A stretch of 64,000 nt of DNA from Alphaproteobacteria bacterium (GTDB taxonomy: Bacteria > Pseudomonadota > Alphaproteobacteria > Sphingomonadales > Sphingomonadaceae), in NCBI GenBank assembly GCA_018823325.1, contig JAHJIJ010000006.1:124001-188000 (forward strand). Direction: 5' to 3'. Position 1 is the first letter of the stretch. The number at the start of each line of letters is the position of its first letter. Below are positions 26,685 to 35,446 of this stretch, in pieces. The notes below the pieces were generated by a model, which was not told where the DNA came from, ran no database searches, and worked only from the letters and a program-made list of their open reading frames with translations. Position numbers and translations under genes: made by a program.

Positions 26685-27539
26685 ATGGTAAACTGGTTTA
26701 TCACTGGCATTGGCGGCGGACTGGGGCGAGCATTAGCGCAAGCCGCCCTTGCGCGGGGCGACACCGTCTTCGGCACGTCGCGCAGTGTCGAGTCATGCGC
26801 GCAATTTGCAGCGCTGGCACCCGGCCGGTCTTTCGCCCATGGGCTGGACTTTGCCGATCCAGCCGCGCCCGCTGCAGTGGCTGCTCTTGCCGAGGAGACG
26901 ATGGGCGGGGTCGACCGGCTGGTGAACAATGCCGGCTATGGCCTCGTGGGCGCGATCGAGGAAATCGAACTGGCTGACGCGCGCGCACTCTTCGACGTCA
27001 ATGTGTTTGGCGCCATTGCGATGATCCAGTCGGTTTTGCCGTCGATGCGTGCGCAGGGCAGGGGCCATATCGTCAACATCACGTCCGTCAGCGGCCTAGC
27101 GCCGTGGGCAGGCACGGCGATCTATGGTGCCAGCAAATATGCGCTGGAGTGTGTAGGGCAAACACTCGCGCAGGAAGTGCGGCCGCTCGGCATCAAGGTC
27201 ACCAATGTCGCGCCGGGCGGGATGCGGACCAATTTTGCAGGTGGCTCGCTGCGCCTCGCGGAGCTCACCTTGGCCGATTATGAAGGAACGGCGCATTTTG
27301 CCCGGCACTCGCTCACGACGGGACTGGGACAAGAGAAAGGCGACCCCGCGCGGGCCGCATCGGCAATCCTGGCGGCGCTGGATGAATCCGAACCGCCGAT
27401 GCACCTGTTGCTTGGCGAAGATGCGCTGCATTACGCTGAGGGGCAGACCGACCTGCTGCGCGCGGAAATGGAGCGCTGGCGGCATTATTCGCTGTCCACG
27501 GCTTATCCTGCCGTAGAGGCGGTCGGCGGCGATGCATGA
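26685..27539 (+). CDS. Short-chain dehydrogenase/reductase
   Basis: The 284-aa NAD(P)-dependent oxidoreductase has the cofactor motif TGIGGGLGRAL (residues 7-17), the NNAGYG motif, and the catalytic Ser and YxxxK in NITSVSGLAPWAGTAIYGASKYALE. Classical SDRs oxidise alcohols or reduce carbonyls. The start ATG follows GAAGGTGAACGAC. Its last 8 nt overlap the next gene, which implies translational coupling. Confidence 0.9.
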   Translation: MVNWFITGIGGGLGRALAQAALARGDTVFGTSRSVESCAQFAALAPGRSFAHGLDFADPAAPAAVAALAEETMGGVDRLVNNAGYGLVGAIEEIELADARALFDVNVFGAIAMIQSVLPSMRAQGRGHIVNITSVSGLAPWAGTAIYGASKYALECVGQTLAQEVRPLGIKVTNVAPGGMRTNFAGGSLRLAELTLADYEGTAHFARHSLTTGLGQEKGDPARAASAILAALDESEPPMHLLLGEDALHYAEGQTDLLRAEMERWRHYSLSTAYPAVEAVGGDA

Positions 27540-28215
27540 GAGCGTGCTGCCGAATTGGGCGATTGAGCGCGGTCGCTATCTGAACAGCTTTCGCGCGATC
27601 GATCCCATGCGGACTGCGCTGCTCGTTATCGACATGCAGACGGCCTTTCTCGCGCCTGACGCCGTGTTCGGTAACCCGCATGGCATGGATGTGATCCCGC
27701 AGGTCAACCGGCTCGCGGCGGCGATGCGCGCGGCGGGCTGCGACGTCATCTGGACGCGCCAGAGCGTGGCGAGCTTACCGCCGCTCGCTATGGCGCCATG
27801 GCAATATGATGAGTCCGACCTTCGTGTACGCGCTGCACTGGAGGCACTCACTCCCGGTGCGCCTGCCCATGGCGTTCATCCGCTCATGGCGGTGGGGGAA
27901 GACGATGTGGTTCTAGACAAATATCGTTACAGCGCCTTTGCCTGTCCCGCCGGCAAGCTGGAGGAGCAACTGCGCCAGCGAAACACCGAGATGCTGGTAA
28001 TCGTGGGCACCCTGACCAATGTTTGCTGTGAAAGTACGGCTCGCGATGCCTATATGCGCGGGTACAAGGTCGTCGTCGTTCCCGATGCGATGGCTGCCGT
28101 AACCGATGCGGAACATAACGCGGCTCTGCTGAATCTCCGGCTTAATTTCGCGGATGTGCTGGAGAGCGGAGCGATTATCAAAATGCTGGATGTAAAGGAA
28201 ATGCCCGAACAATGA
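27532..28215 (+). CDS. Isochorismatase-like cysteine hydrolase
   Basis: The 227-aa protein has catalytic Asp in LLVIDMQTAF, Lys in VVLDKYRYSAF and Cys in VGTLTNVCCESTARDAYMRGYKVVVVPDAMA. It belongs to the same superfamily as the RutB-like protein encoded on the other strand but is not a close copy. The reaction is probably hydrolysis of an amide, carbamate or N-carbamoyl compound. It overlaps the SDR gene by 8 nt and the nitroreductase gene by 4 nt. Confidence 0.87.
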   Translation: MHESVLPNWAIERGRYLNSFRAIDPMRTALLVIDMQTAFLAPDAVFGNPHGMDVIPQVNRLAAAMRAAGCDVIWTRQSVASLPPLAMAPWQYDESDLRVRAALEALTPGAPAHGVHPLMAVGEDDVVLDKYRYSAFACPAGKLEEQLRQRNTEMLVIVGTLTNVCCESTARDAYMRGYKVVVVPDAMAAVTDAEHNAALLNLRLNFADVLESGAIIKMLDVKEMPEQ

Positions 28216-28811
28216 CCGATACCCGTTCCAGAGTAACCCATCACGCCATCGACGATTTGTTCACGCGGCGTTGGTCGCCGCGCGCTTTTGACGGGAGCGA
28301 GCTGGAGGAGGGCGAACTGCTTCGCCTGTTCGAGGCCGCGCGCTGGGCGCCTTCGGCGTTCAATGCTCAGCCCTGGCGTTTCCTGTATGCCCTGCGGGGT
28401 GGGCCGGATTGGGGGCGGTTTCTTGAGCTTCTCATACCCTTCAATCGCAGTTGGGCCGAGAATGCAGCCGCGCTCGTCATCGTGCTCTCCGATACTCAGA
28501 TGCGCAATCCGGACGGGTCTGCCAAATCACCCTCCCACAGCCATTCATTCGACGCGGGCGCGGCTTGGGGCATGTTGGCGCTGCAGGCCACACTTGGCGG
28601 GCTTCACACCCATGGCATGACCGGCGTCGATTTTGACAAGGTGCGCACTGAGCTCGGCGTGCCCGAAGACTTCCGCGTGGAAGCAGCGATTGCCGTGGGT
28701 CGGTTGGGCGATCCTGCCACTCTGCCCGAAAGCATGCGCGAGCGGGAGAAGCCTTCCGATCGCAAGCCGGTCGCCGAGTTCGCATTCGCCGGCGGCTTCC
28801 CGCCGCGCTGA
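28212..28811 (+). CDS. Nitroreductase-family flavoprotein
   Basis: This 199-aa FMN-dependent oxidoreductase begins with the typical IDDLFTRRWSPRAFD, then LFEAARWAPSAFNAQPWRFLYAL, which forms part of the FMN site. The C-terminal half has GAAWGMLALQATLGGLHTHGM and AAIAVGRLGDP. Members reduce nitro groups, quinones or activated carbonyls such as malonic semialdehyde. The ATGA overlap couples it to the hydrolase gene. An intrinsic terminator ends the unit. Confidence 0.88.
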   Translation: MTDTRSRVTHHAIDDLFTRRWSPRAFDGSELEEGELLRLFEAARWAPSAFNAQPWRFLYALRGGPDWGRFLELLIPFNRSWAENAAALVIVLSDTQMRNPDGSAKSPSHSHSFDAGAAWGMLALQATLGGLHTHGMTGVDFDKVRTELGVPEDFRVEAAIAVGRLGDPATLPESMREREKPSDRKPVAEFAFAGGFPPR

Positions 28812-28831
28812 TCTTCCATGAGCCAAGGAAA

Positions 28832-28865
28832 GACCCCGGAGCGACAGTCGCTCCGGGGTCTTTTT
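28832..28865 (+). terminator. Strong intrinsic terminator, probably bidirectional
   Basis: The 12-bp GC-rich stem GACCCCGGAGCG/CGCTCCGGGGTC with loop ACAGT is followed by TTTTT. AAAG precedes the stem, so it also works on paper for the convergent dioxygenase gene ending at 28887. Confidence 0.92.
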
Positions 28866-28886
28866 GATTGAATGAGAGATCCGTGT

Positions 28887-29972
28887 TCAGGAAATCAATC
28901 TTGGCACGGAAATCGGACCGATCCGGAATTTGGCCTCCGGATGCTCGTCGCCGCCGTGCCGGGGCTTTTCGCGATGCTGGACGACACCATTTTTTCCGAA
29001 ATTCTCGACGACCGGCCGGCCAGAATCCCGGTGCAGCCAGAGACGCAGGAGGTGCCGCCTCCGCTGCGCTTCGGGATAGTCGGTGAAGGAGGTGCGGGCG
29101 TGAAGCGCCGCGTAATTTGAGAGCCACTGGATATCGCCGGGCCGGAAATCCATCTCGATCGCCATGCCCGGCTCATAGGTGATGTCGTCGAAGAGCTTGA
29201 GCACTTCGATCTGCTCGGGTGTCAGGCGCGGGACCTCGGGGTAATCCTGTGCAGTCAGAATGTAGAGCGATCCGGCATACATGCTGAATACGCCCTCTTC
29301 CATGCTGATGATCGGCGAGGTGTATGTATTCGCAGGAGAATTATGATCCTGCCGGCGCCAGTCCCAGTGGAACGGCTCGAGCAAAAGCGGCGCGAGGTCG
29401 GGCCTGCGCTCAAGGATTTCGTTATAGATTTGCGCGCCGGAGACGAGGCAGGACGCGCCGCCCGCTTTTGCCGGGCGCAGGCACATCAGCGCCACGATGT
29501 CCGAGCTGTCGGAGTGATAGACGAGCTTGTCGCGGACCTTCGAGGAGAGAGCGGTGGGATCGTCCATCGTCTTGTCGGAGGTGGCATAGACATGGTCGAT
29601 CAGGTCGCCCATCTCGTTCTGGCGGATCGGGTCACCCATGTGGAGACCGAGGATGTAATAAATCGCCGCCGACAGCGCGTCTGAATAAAGATGCGTGCGC
29701 AGGCCGCGGACAAGCACGAACCCGCGCCCGTAGTCGACGTCGTGCCCCCAGTCGCTGATCGCTTGCGCACAGGCGACCAATGGATAGTCTTCCTTAGAGA
29801 CGAAGCGCAGATCCGGGTCAGCATCCACGAACCGCGTGCCCAGCGTCTCCAGTTCGGACACCTGATCATCCGATAAACGATAGATCCAGTCCTGTGAGCG
29901 GGAAAGGGCGTCTCCCCGCCATGCGGCTTCGGTTCTCACGGGCTCAAGAGCCAATGCGGTTGTCGTGGACAT
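28887..29972 (-). CDS. TauD/TfdA-like Fe(II)/2-oxoglutarate oxygenase
   Basis: The 361-aa protein has His153-x-Asp155 (VYHSDSSD) and His291 (ALHARTSFTD), with the distal arginines in RRRHLLRLWL, the expected iron and 2-oxoglutarate residues. It is longer than the 270-aa TauD-like protein encoded at 16018 and only distantly similar, so it belongs to another subgroup. ATG 29972 follows GAGGAG at 12 nt; GTG 29984 overlaps that site and is less likely. It faces the terminator shared with the nitroreductase gene. Confidence 0.87.
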   Translation of the reverse strand: MSTTTALALEPVRTEAAWRGDALSRSQDWIYRLSDDQVSELETLGTRFVDADPDLRFVSKEDYPLVACAQAISDWGHDVDYGRGFVLVRGLRTHLYSDALSAAIYYILGLHMGDPIRQNEMGDLIDHVYATSDKTMDDPTALSSKVRDKLVYHSDSSDIVALMCLRPAKAGGASCLVSGAQIYNEILERRPDLAPLLLEPFHWDWRRQDHNSPANTYTSPIISMEEGVFSMYAGSLYILTAQDYPEVPRLTPEQIEVLKLFDDITYEPGMAIEMDFRPGDIQWLSNYAALHARTSFTDYPEAQRRRHLLRLWLHRDSGRPVVENFGKNGVVQHREKPRHGGDEHPEAKFRIGPISVPRLIS

Positions 29973-30363
29973 TATAAGGACCACTCCTCTGTCGGGCTGA
30001 TCTCTCGGATCGCGGATTTCGATGCTGCCTGTTTAGGCGGGCGGCCGGACCGGGTCTTGGCAGCACATGCAAAATAAATGTCCTCCACACGAATCATCGG
30101 CTCGGCGCGCCGGAGTGGCAAGACTTTCAAGGTCCTGTGAAGCTGCCCAATGGATGACGGGCAGATGTGGGGATGCGGGTGACGGTCGATCGCTGCGCTG
30201 CAGCATGCCGCATTTCCATCAACAAGTTCTGCGCCCCACCTCAAGATTAAGTTCCTCAATGCTGGCTCAATGCTGGCTCAGCGGCACCCAGGGAAAACTC
30301 GGGGTCGGAACAGTCAGCTGGAGAGGGCCGCAACAAGGCCAGGCCAAGAAGGGGACCGCGACA
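29973..30363. other. Divergent intergenic region upstream of the TonB receptor
   Basis: No gene is supported in these 391 bases. An 11-bp unit TCAATGCTGGC is repeated in tandem at 30257-30278. Promoters for both the dioxygenase and the TonB receptor genes should be here. No known riboswitch was recognised. Confidence 0.35.
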
Positions 30364-32742
30364 ATGAGCGACAGACTAGGAAAGACATACGGATATTTCA
30401 TGGCGGGCGCAGCGATGGCGGCGCTCCTTTCAAGCGCCAGCTTCGCGCAGGAGATGCCTGCCGACGATGCGAGCGCTCCTGCAGGCGACGAAATCGTCAT
30501 CACCGCATCCAAGGTGGACGTGAGCCTCCAGCGCGCCAACCTCTCGGTGTCCGCGCTCAGCGCTGAAACGCTGAGCATGAGCAATGTTACGGACATCACT
30601 GGCCTCAATGGCTCAGTGCCGGGACTGGTTGTGGCGAAGAGCGGCGGTGCTGAACGGATCATCACCATCCGCGGCATCGGATCGGAGACCCCCGAAAACA
30701 CTAACACGCAGCCCGGCGTTTCCTACCATGTCGATGGCGTCTATATCTTCAACTCGATCGCCGCGAATGCCGCGTTCATTGACGTGGCCCAGGTCGAGGT
30801 GCTGCGCGGTCCGCAGGGTACGACCTTTGGTCAGGGGTCCACGGGCGGCACGATCAACGTCGTTTCGCGCCAGCCTGTCCTCGGCGAGTTCGCTGCCAAT
30901 GGCGAAGTCGGCATCGGCAATTACAATCTTCTGAAGATGGTCGCCGGCGTGAATATACCGCTGGGCGACACGCTGGCCGTGCGCGTGGCAGCGCAGCACA
31001 ACAAGCATGACGGCTATGCCAAGGCAACTGACGTGGTCGGCTTTGGCGAATATGAGCTGGACGATGCCAATGACACCGGCTGGAAGGCGTCCCTTCTGTG
31101 GGAGCCCACGGACAGTGTTTCCGTTACGCTGAGCACGATCCAGTATCGCAGCGACGTCAACGGTACGGCGCAGAAGAACGTGTTCGATCCTTCACCGGAC
31201 CCGCGTATACTGTCCCAGGATTATCCCGCGCGGTCCATCGTCAATACCGAGCTCTATTATGGTGTCGTCGCGTTCGACGCGGGCTTCGCCACGGTCAAGT
31301 CGATCACCAGCTACCAGAAGCTGCACAGCGAGCAGAGCTGGGATGCGGATGGTCTGACTGCCGATCTTTTCGAGGAACTGACGTTCAATCCGCTGCTGTT
31401 CGGCGGCACGCGCTACGACCACGTAGCCTTGTGGGAAAGCGACACGGAAAGCTGGACGCAGGAGTTCAATATCTCCTCGACCCATGAAGGGCCGTTCCAG
31501 TGGATCGCCGGCGCGGTGTATCTGAAGTCGACGAACGACCAGTATATTCTCGAATACCGCGGCAGGGACGACAATCTGGTGCCGCCGATCCTTCCAACGG
31601 ACACGCCCTTTGACGATCCGCTCGTGGAAAATCTGACGTACGCCGAGCTTTCCTCGGTCAAGCGTGAAGCCTGGGCCGCCTATTTGCAGGGTACGTTCGA
31701 CATTTCCTCTAAATTCAGCGTGACGGCCGGCATTCGGTACAACAGCGATGAATATAGCGGCGTCTCCGCCAGCAATAGCGATACGGCCGACTATACGTCC
31801 GGACCGTTCCTTCAGCCAGCCGCCCGGCCGGGTCTGAGCACCAAGGAGTGGACCGGGAAGTTCGCGTTGGATTACAACATCACACCCGACAACATGCTGT
31901 ACGCAAGCTACACGCGTGGCTTCAAGCCGGGCGGGCTCAACACCGGCTCCGCGTCCTATGAAACGCTGGGCTTCGAGTATGGCATTCGCCCCACCTATAA
32001 GCCCGAGACCGTCGATTCATTCGAGATCGGCTCCAAGAACCGCTTCTTCAACCGGGCGGTGACGTTCAATGCGTCAGGTTTCTACTATGATTACAGTAAT
32101 ATGCAGTTCCTCGACGAAGACGCCATCCTCTACGGCGAGGGAACCGCAAATGCCCCCAGCGCGAAGATCTACGGCATTGAGCTGGAGGGCAGCTGGGCCA
32201 TCACGCGCAATCTGACGCTGGATGGGTCTGCCTCTATCCTCGATGGCGAATTCGATCAGGATTATCTGGCTCTCGACCCCGTCGATGCAATAGAAGCGCA
32301 AAATGCTGCGGGTTATCCCGACTATTTGTTCTGGTCGAACTTCTACCCTGCGGCGCTTGCTCGCGATGCGGCTCGTACAAACCTGAATGGCAAGCAAGTC
32401 CCGAAGCTTCCGGGCTTCCAGGGGTCGGCCTCACTGACCTATAATGGTTCTGTCGGCCGGGGCGTTTTGACAGCCCGCGCCCAATATCTCTACCGCGGTG
32501 ACTTCTACTATCGCGTCTTCAACGACGAATTTTACGACAAGACGCCATCCTATGACACGGTGAACCTGTTCGTGAAATATGCACTTGAAGATGCACCGGT
32601 CTATTTTTCGGCCGCAGTCACCAACGTTTTTGACACGACTGGCGTGAACTCCCGCTTCTCGGATCCTTATGGCAGTGCCCAGGGGTTCGAGACTTATATC
32701 CCGCCGCGCCAGGCCATCTTCTCGGTCGGGTTCGAATTCTGA
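30364..32742 (+). CDS. TonB-dependent outer-membrane receptor
   Basis: The 792-aa receptor has a signal peptide ending SSASFAQE, a TonB-box-like start DEIVITASK, a plug domain (VEVLRGPQGTTFGQGSTGGTINVVSRQP) and a long beta-barrel ending in the aromatic residue of VGFEF. The plug motif is typical of sphingomonad receptors for organic substrates as well as siderophores. ATG 30364 begins a clean signal peptide. A hairpin terminator follows at 32783. It may serve uptake for the neighbouring catabolic genes. Confidence 0.93.
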   Translation: MSDRLGKTYGYFMAGAAMAALLSSASFAQEMPADDASAPAGDEIVITASKVDVSLQRANLSVSALSAETLSMSNVTDITGLNGSVPGLVVAKSGGAERIITIRGIGSETPENTNTQPGVSYHVDGVYIFNSIAANAAFIDVAQVEVLRGPQGTTFGQGSTGGTINVVSRQPVLGEFAANGEVGIGNYNLLKMVAGVNIPLGDTLAVRVAAQHNKHDGYAKATDVVGFGEYELDDANDTGWKASLLWEPTDSVSVTLSTIQYRSDVNGTAQKNVFDPSPDPRILSQDYPARSIVNTELYYGVVAFDAGFATVKSITSYQKLHSEQSWDADGLTADLFEELTFNPLLFGGTRYDHVALWESDTESWTQEFNISSTHEGPFQWIAGAVYLKSTNDQYILEYRGRDDNLVPPILPTDTPFDDPLVENLTYAELSSVKREAWAAYLQGTFDISSKFSVTAGIRYNSDEYSGVSASNSDTADYTSGPFLQPAARPGLSTKEWTGKFALDYNITPDNMLYASYTRGFKPGGLNTGSASYETLGFEYGIRPTYKPETVDSFEIGSKNRFFNRAVTFNASGFYYDYSNMQFLDEDAILYGEGTANAPSAKIYGIELEGSWAITRNLTLDGSASILDGEFDQDYLALDPVDAIEAQNAAGYPDYLFWSNFYPAALARDAARTNLNGKQVPKLPGFQGSASLTYNGSVGRGVLTARAQYLYRGDFYYRVFNDEFYDKTPSYDTVNLFVKYALEDAPVYFSAAVTNVFDTTGVNSRFSDPYGSAQGFETYIPPRQAIFSVGFEF

Positions 32743-32782
32743 TCCACGACGGGCACTGCCGGTAACAGGGCAGGTCCATGAG

Positions 32783-32817
32783 GCGGCGCTTTCCTGGTTT
32801 TTCCGGGAAAGCGCCGC
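32783..32817. terminator. Terminator-like hairpin between convergent genes
   Basis: A perfect 12-bp stem GCGGCGCTTTCC/GGAAAGCGCCGC has an 11-nt loop containing TTTTT. It lies between the ends of the TonB receptor gene (+) and the GntR gene (-). Only a weak TCATTCTT tract follows on the plus strand, so efficiency is uncertain. Confidence 0.6.
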
Positions 32818-32824
32818 TCATTCT

Positions 32825-33535
32825 TCAAATGGTGGCGGCGTCGATACTATGTGTGCCCGGGCCGAATAGTTCGGTTTCGATCACGGTCAGGGTCACGAAG
32901 CCATCCTCGATATGCCGTCGCATCGCGGCTTCCGCAGCTTCCGCGTTTCCTGCCATTATGGCGTCCAGGATGACCTTGTGGTCGGCATGAGCAACCCTGA
33001 GCCTGTCTTCGTGATAGAAGCTTTCGAAGAGCAATCTGTGGATCGGGACGTTGAGCCTTTGCAGCAGTTCGTCGATCACCTCATTGCCTGAACCCTGCAC
33101 GAGCAGGCGATGCCACTGGTTGTTGAGCTGGCCAAACCGGTCGTTGGCGCGCATTTCCACGCAGGCATCCAATTCCTTGTGAAGCTCCAGCAGCCGCTGC
33201 TTCATTTCGTCAGTGGCATTGAGCGTGAAGTCGCGCGCCGAAACGCCTTCCAACGCTGCGCGGGCCCGGTAGATCTGCTTCACTTCCGCCAGACTTGCAG
33301 TGCGTACCGATGCTCCCCTGAACTCCTCGATCTGTACGAGTCCATCTGCAGCCAGTCGCTGAAAAGCTTCGCGAACCTTGGCGCGGCTTCCGCCTGTTTG
33401 GCGGATGATGTCGACCTCAACGAGGCGTTGTTCAGGGACGAACCGCCCTTTGCGTATCCGTTCGCGGATCCAGTCAGCAATCTCCGCGCTGCTCGGCGCG
33501 CGCGGATTATCCTGCTTGGGTATGTCAGGCACCAT
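32825..33535 (-). CDS. GntR-family regulator (FCD subfamily)
   Basis: The 236-aa protein has an N-terminal winged HTH (EIADWIRERIRKGRFVPEQRLVEVDIIRQTGGSRAKVREAFQRLAADGLVQIEEFRGASVR, about residues 12-75) and a C-terminal all-helical FCD effector domain with likely metal ligands in the NNQWHRLL, HADHKVI and MRRHIEDG histidines. ATG 33535 follows GAGAGG. It is divergent from the 11-gene unit starting at 33666 and most likely represses it until a carboxylate ligand binds. Confidence 0.9.
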   Translation of the reverse strand: MVPDIPKQDNPRAPSSAEIADWIRERIRKGRFVPEQRLVEVDIIRQTGGSRAKVREAFQRLAADGLVQIEEFRGASVRTASLAEVKQIYRARAALEGVSARDFTLNATDEMKQRLLELHKELDACVEMRANDRFGQLNNQWHRLLVQGSGNEVIDELLQRLNVPIHRLLFESFYHEDRLRVAHADHKVILDAIMAGNAEAAEAAMRRHIEDGFVTLTVIETELFGPGTHSIDAATI

Positions 33536-33643
33536 CAGCCTCTCTCTGTTGCTTGCAAGCGTTCTGCGTCTCCCAAATAATTTCGTCAACAATTTTGCTA
33601 GCGCTTTTTTAGTTGCATTGATGGAGGGTCTTTGGTGATGAAA

Positions 33644-33653
33644 TTGTAAACAA
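33644..33653. promoter_or_regulatory. Candidate GntR operator
   Basis: TTGTAAACAA has the half-sites TTGT/ACAA with a 2-bp centre, the form reported for VanR-type FCD regulators. It lies 12 bases before the first codon of the hydrolase gene, where bound protein would block transcription. Confidence 0.4.
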
Positions 33654-33665
33654 AGGGAGAGGATC

Positions 33666-35387
33666 TTGGCGTCGCTATTCAGACTTGCTGCGATCGGGGC
33701 GCTACTCGGCTTGGCTAGTCCGGGTGCGGCGGCTCGCGATTATCCTGATGTGGCGCGCACCTCTGTCTATGTTCCCGTCCGTGATGGAACCCGGCTTGCG
33801 GTCAATATCTATCGCCCTGCCGAAGGAACGAGTGTCGCTTCACAGCGTCTGCCGGTCATCTTCGTCTTCACGCCATATCGGGCGCGATTTGTTGACGACA
33901 AAGGCCAGACGCAAGAAGTGGCGTTGACCGATCAGCTGGCGCTGCGGTCCCTGATCCGTGCCGGCTATGTCGTCGCAGTGGCAGATATTCGCGGCAAGGG
34001 CGCCTCCTTCGGTGCCCGACGGGGCTTTCAGGACAGGACCGAAGCACAGGATGGCCATGATCTGATTCAGTGGCTCGCCGGTCAGCCTTTCTCCAGCGGC
34101 AGGGTCGGGATGATCGGCTGCTCCTATCTGGGCGGCTCGACGTTTCACACAGCCAGCACCACGCCCTCGGCCCTGAAGGCGGTTTTCATCGGCGCGACCG
34201 ATTTCGACAAATATGACTTCGTTCGAAAGGGTGGCATCACGGCGCAGTTCAACACGCGCCCCGATGAGCCGGCCGAAGTTGACCTCGCGAGCGTGCCCGT
34301 GGATGCGGATAAGGACGGAGAGGCTCTGCGTGCAGCGGTTGCCCAGCACGCCGCAAATACGCCAATGGCGCAATTGTGGTATGGAATGCCCTACAGGGAC
34401 AGCATATCGCCTCTCACGAAGAATGCCTTCTGGGATGAAGTGGCGGTTTATCGATACGCAAAGTCCATTCGCGACGCCGGTATCGCGACGTATTTCTGGG
34501 GTAACTGGCATGACGAGCCGACAAGCCACGTCATCCTTGGCGCCGCCAATCTGGGCGGCAAGCTTCTTGTCGGTCCGGGCGATCATTGCGTGCCGCCTGC
34601 CGGGTTTGACTTCACGGGGGAAATACGCCGCTATTTCGACCATCACCTGAAAGGTGTCGATAATGGCATCGAGCGCGAGCCCAGAGCGACCTACTGGCTG
34701 AAGGATGGATCCGAGGCCGGGCAATATGTCCGTTCCGAACAGCTGCCGGGGCAGACGTCTGAGGCGCTCAGCTTTTACCTGAGCGGCACCGGTGACGAGA
34801 CACCGAGCGCGGAAGGGCGATTGTCTGCGCGCGCGGCTCCTGCAGGCGCCAGCACCTTCACGGTAGACTATGATCTGCCGCCGTCTGACTATTTCTCGTT
34901 CTGGCCGGGCTCGTTGCACGGCAAGGGTGCGAGCTTCACGGGCGAGCCGCTCAAGGAGTCGCTCAAGCTGGTGGGTTTTCCCGTTGCCAGCGTAGCGATG
35001 AAGGCGGATCGGCCTGACGCCAATGTGTTCGTCTATCTCGAGGAAATAGCCTCAACAGGCGATGTCGAGGTCATTTCCTTCGGTCGGCTTAAGCTATCGA
35101 ACCGCAAGGTCTCGCCAGCGCCATACGACATGATGGGGCTGCCTTGGCATTCGGGCCTCAAGGCGGACGCCGTGCCGCTCGCGCAGGGGGAGGTGGCGCA
35201 TCTCTCCATCTCGATGATGCCGGTGTCTCGCATCATCCCTGCGGGCTCACGGCTGAGGTTCGTTGTGGCGGGCGCTGACTCGCGCCAGCGCAATCTGCAG
35301 GAAATCAAGGAAACACCGCCGCCGCAACTGACGGTCGTGCACGGCTGGGAGGCCGGATCACGGATAGACCTTCCGCTGCAGCGGTAA
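33666..35387 (+). CDS. CocE/NonD family (X-Pro dipeptidyl-peptidase S15) hydrolase, secreted
   Basis: The 573-aa serine hydrolase has a signal peptide (LAAIGALLGLASPGAAARD), an alpha/beta-hydrolase domain with nucleophile Ser153 in GCSYLGGS, and a C-terminal jelly-roll domain ending near ELTVVHGWEAGSRIDLPLQR. The family cleaves esters, acyl amides and dipeptides. No ATG fits; TTG 33666 is supported by GGGAGAGGA 5 nt upstream. It is first in the 33.7-48.4 kb unit and should act in the periplasm, releasing the acid that the TRAP system then imports. Confidence 0.87.
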   Translation: MASLFRLAAIGALLGLASPGAAARDYPDVARTSVYVPVRDGTRLAVNIYRPAEGTSVASQRLPVIFVFTPYRARFVDDKGQTQEVALTDQLALRSLIRAGYVVAVADIRGKGASFGARRGFQDRTEAQDGHDLIQWLAGQPFSSGRVGMIGCSYLGGSTFHTASTTPSALKAVFIGATDFDKYDFVRKGGITAQFNTRPDEPAEVDLASVPVDADKDGEALRAAVAQHAANTPMAQLWYGMPYRDSISPLTKNAFWDEVAVYRYAKSIRDAGIATYFWGNWHDEPTSHVILGAANLGGKLLVGPGDHCVPPAGFDFTGEIRRYFDHHLKGVDNGIEREPRATYWLKDGSEAGQYVRSEQLPGQTSEALSFYLSGTGDETPSAEGRLSARAAPAGASTFTVDYDLPPSDYFSFWPGSLHGKGASFTGEPLKESLKLVGFPVASVAMKADRPDANVFVYLEEIASTGDVEVISFGRLKLSNRKVSPAPYDMMGLPWHSGLKADAVPLAQGEVAHLSISMMPVSRIIPAGSRLRFVVAGADSRQRNLQEIKETPPPQLTVVHGWEAGSRIDLPLQR

Positions 35388-35406
35388 CGGCGGGGGTCAA
35401 CATATC

Positions 35407-35431
35407 GCCTGACGGCAATTCAGGCAGTTTT
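35407..35431 (+). terminator. Weak intrinsic terminator or attenuator
   Basis: The hairpin GCCTGA-CGGCAAT-TCAGGC is followed after AG by TTTT. It sits between the hydrolase and TonB receptor genes and could lower expression of the downstream genes. The stem is only 6 bp. Confidence 0.4.
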
Positions 35432-35446
35432 AAGGGAGGAAGCAAC

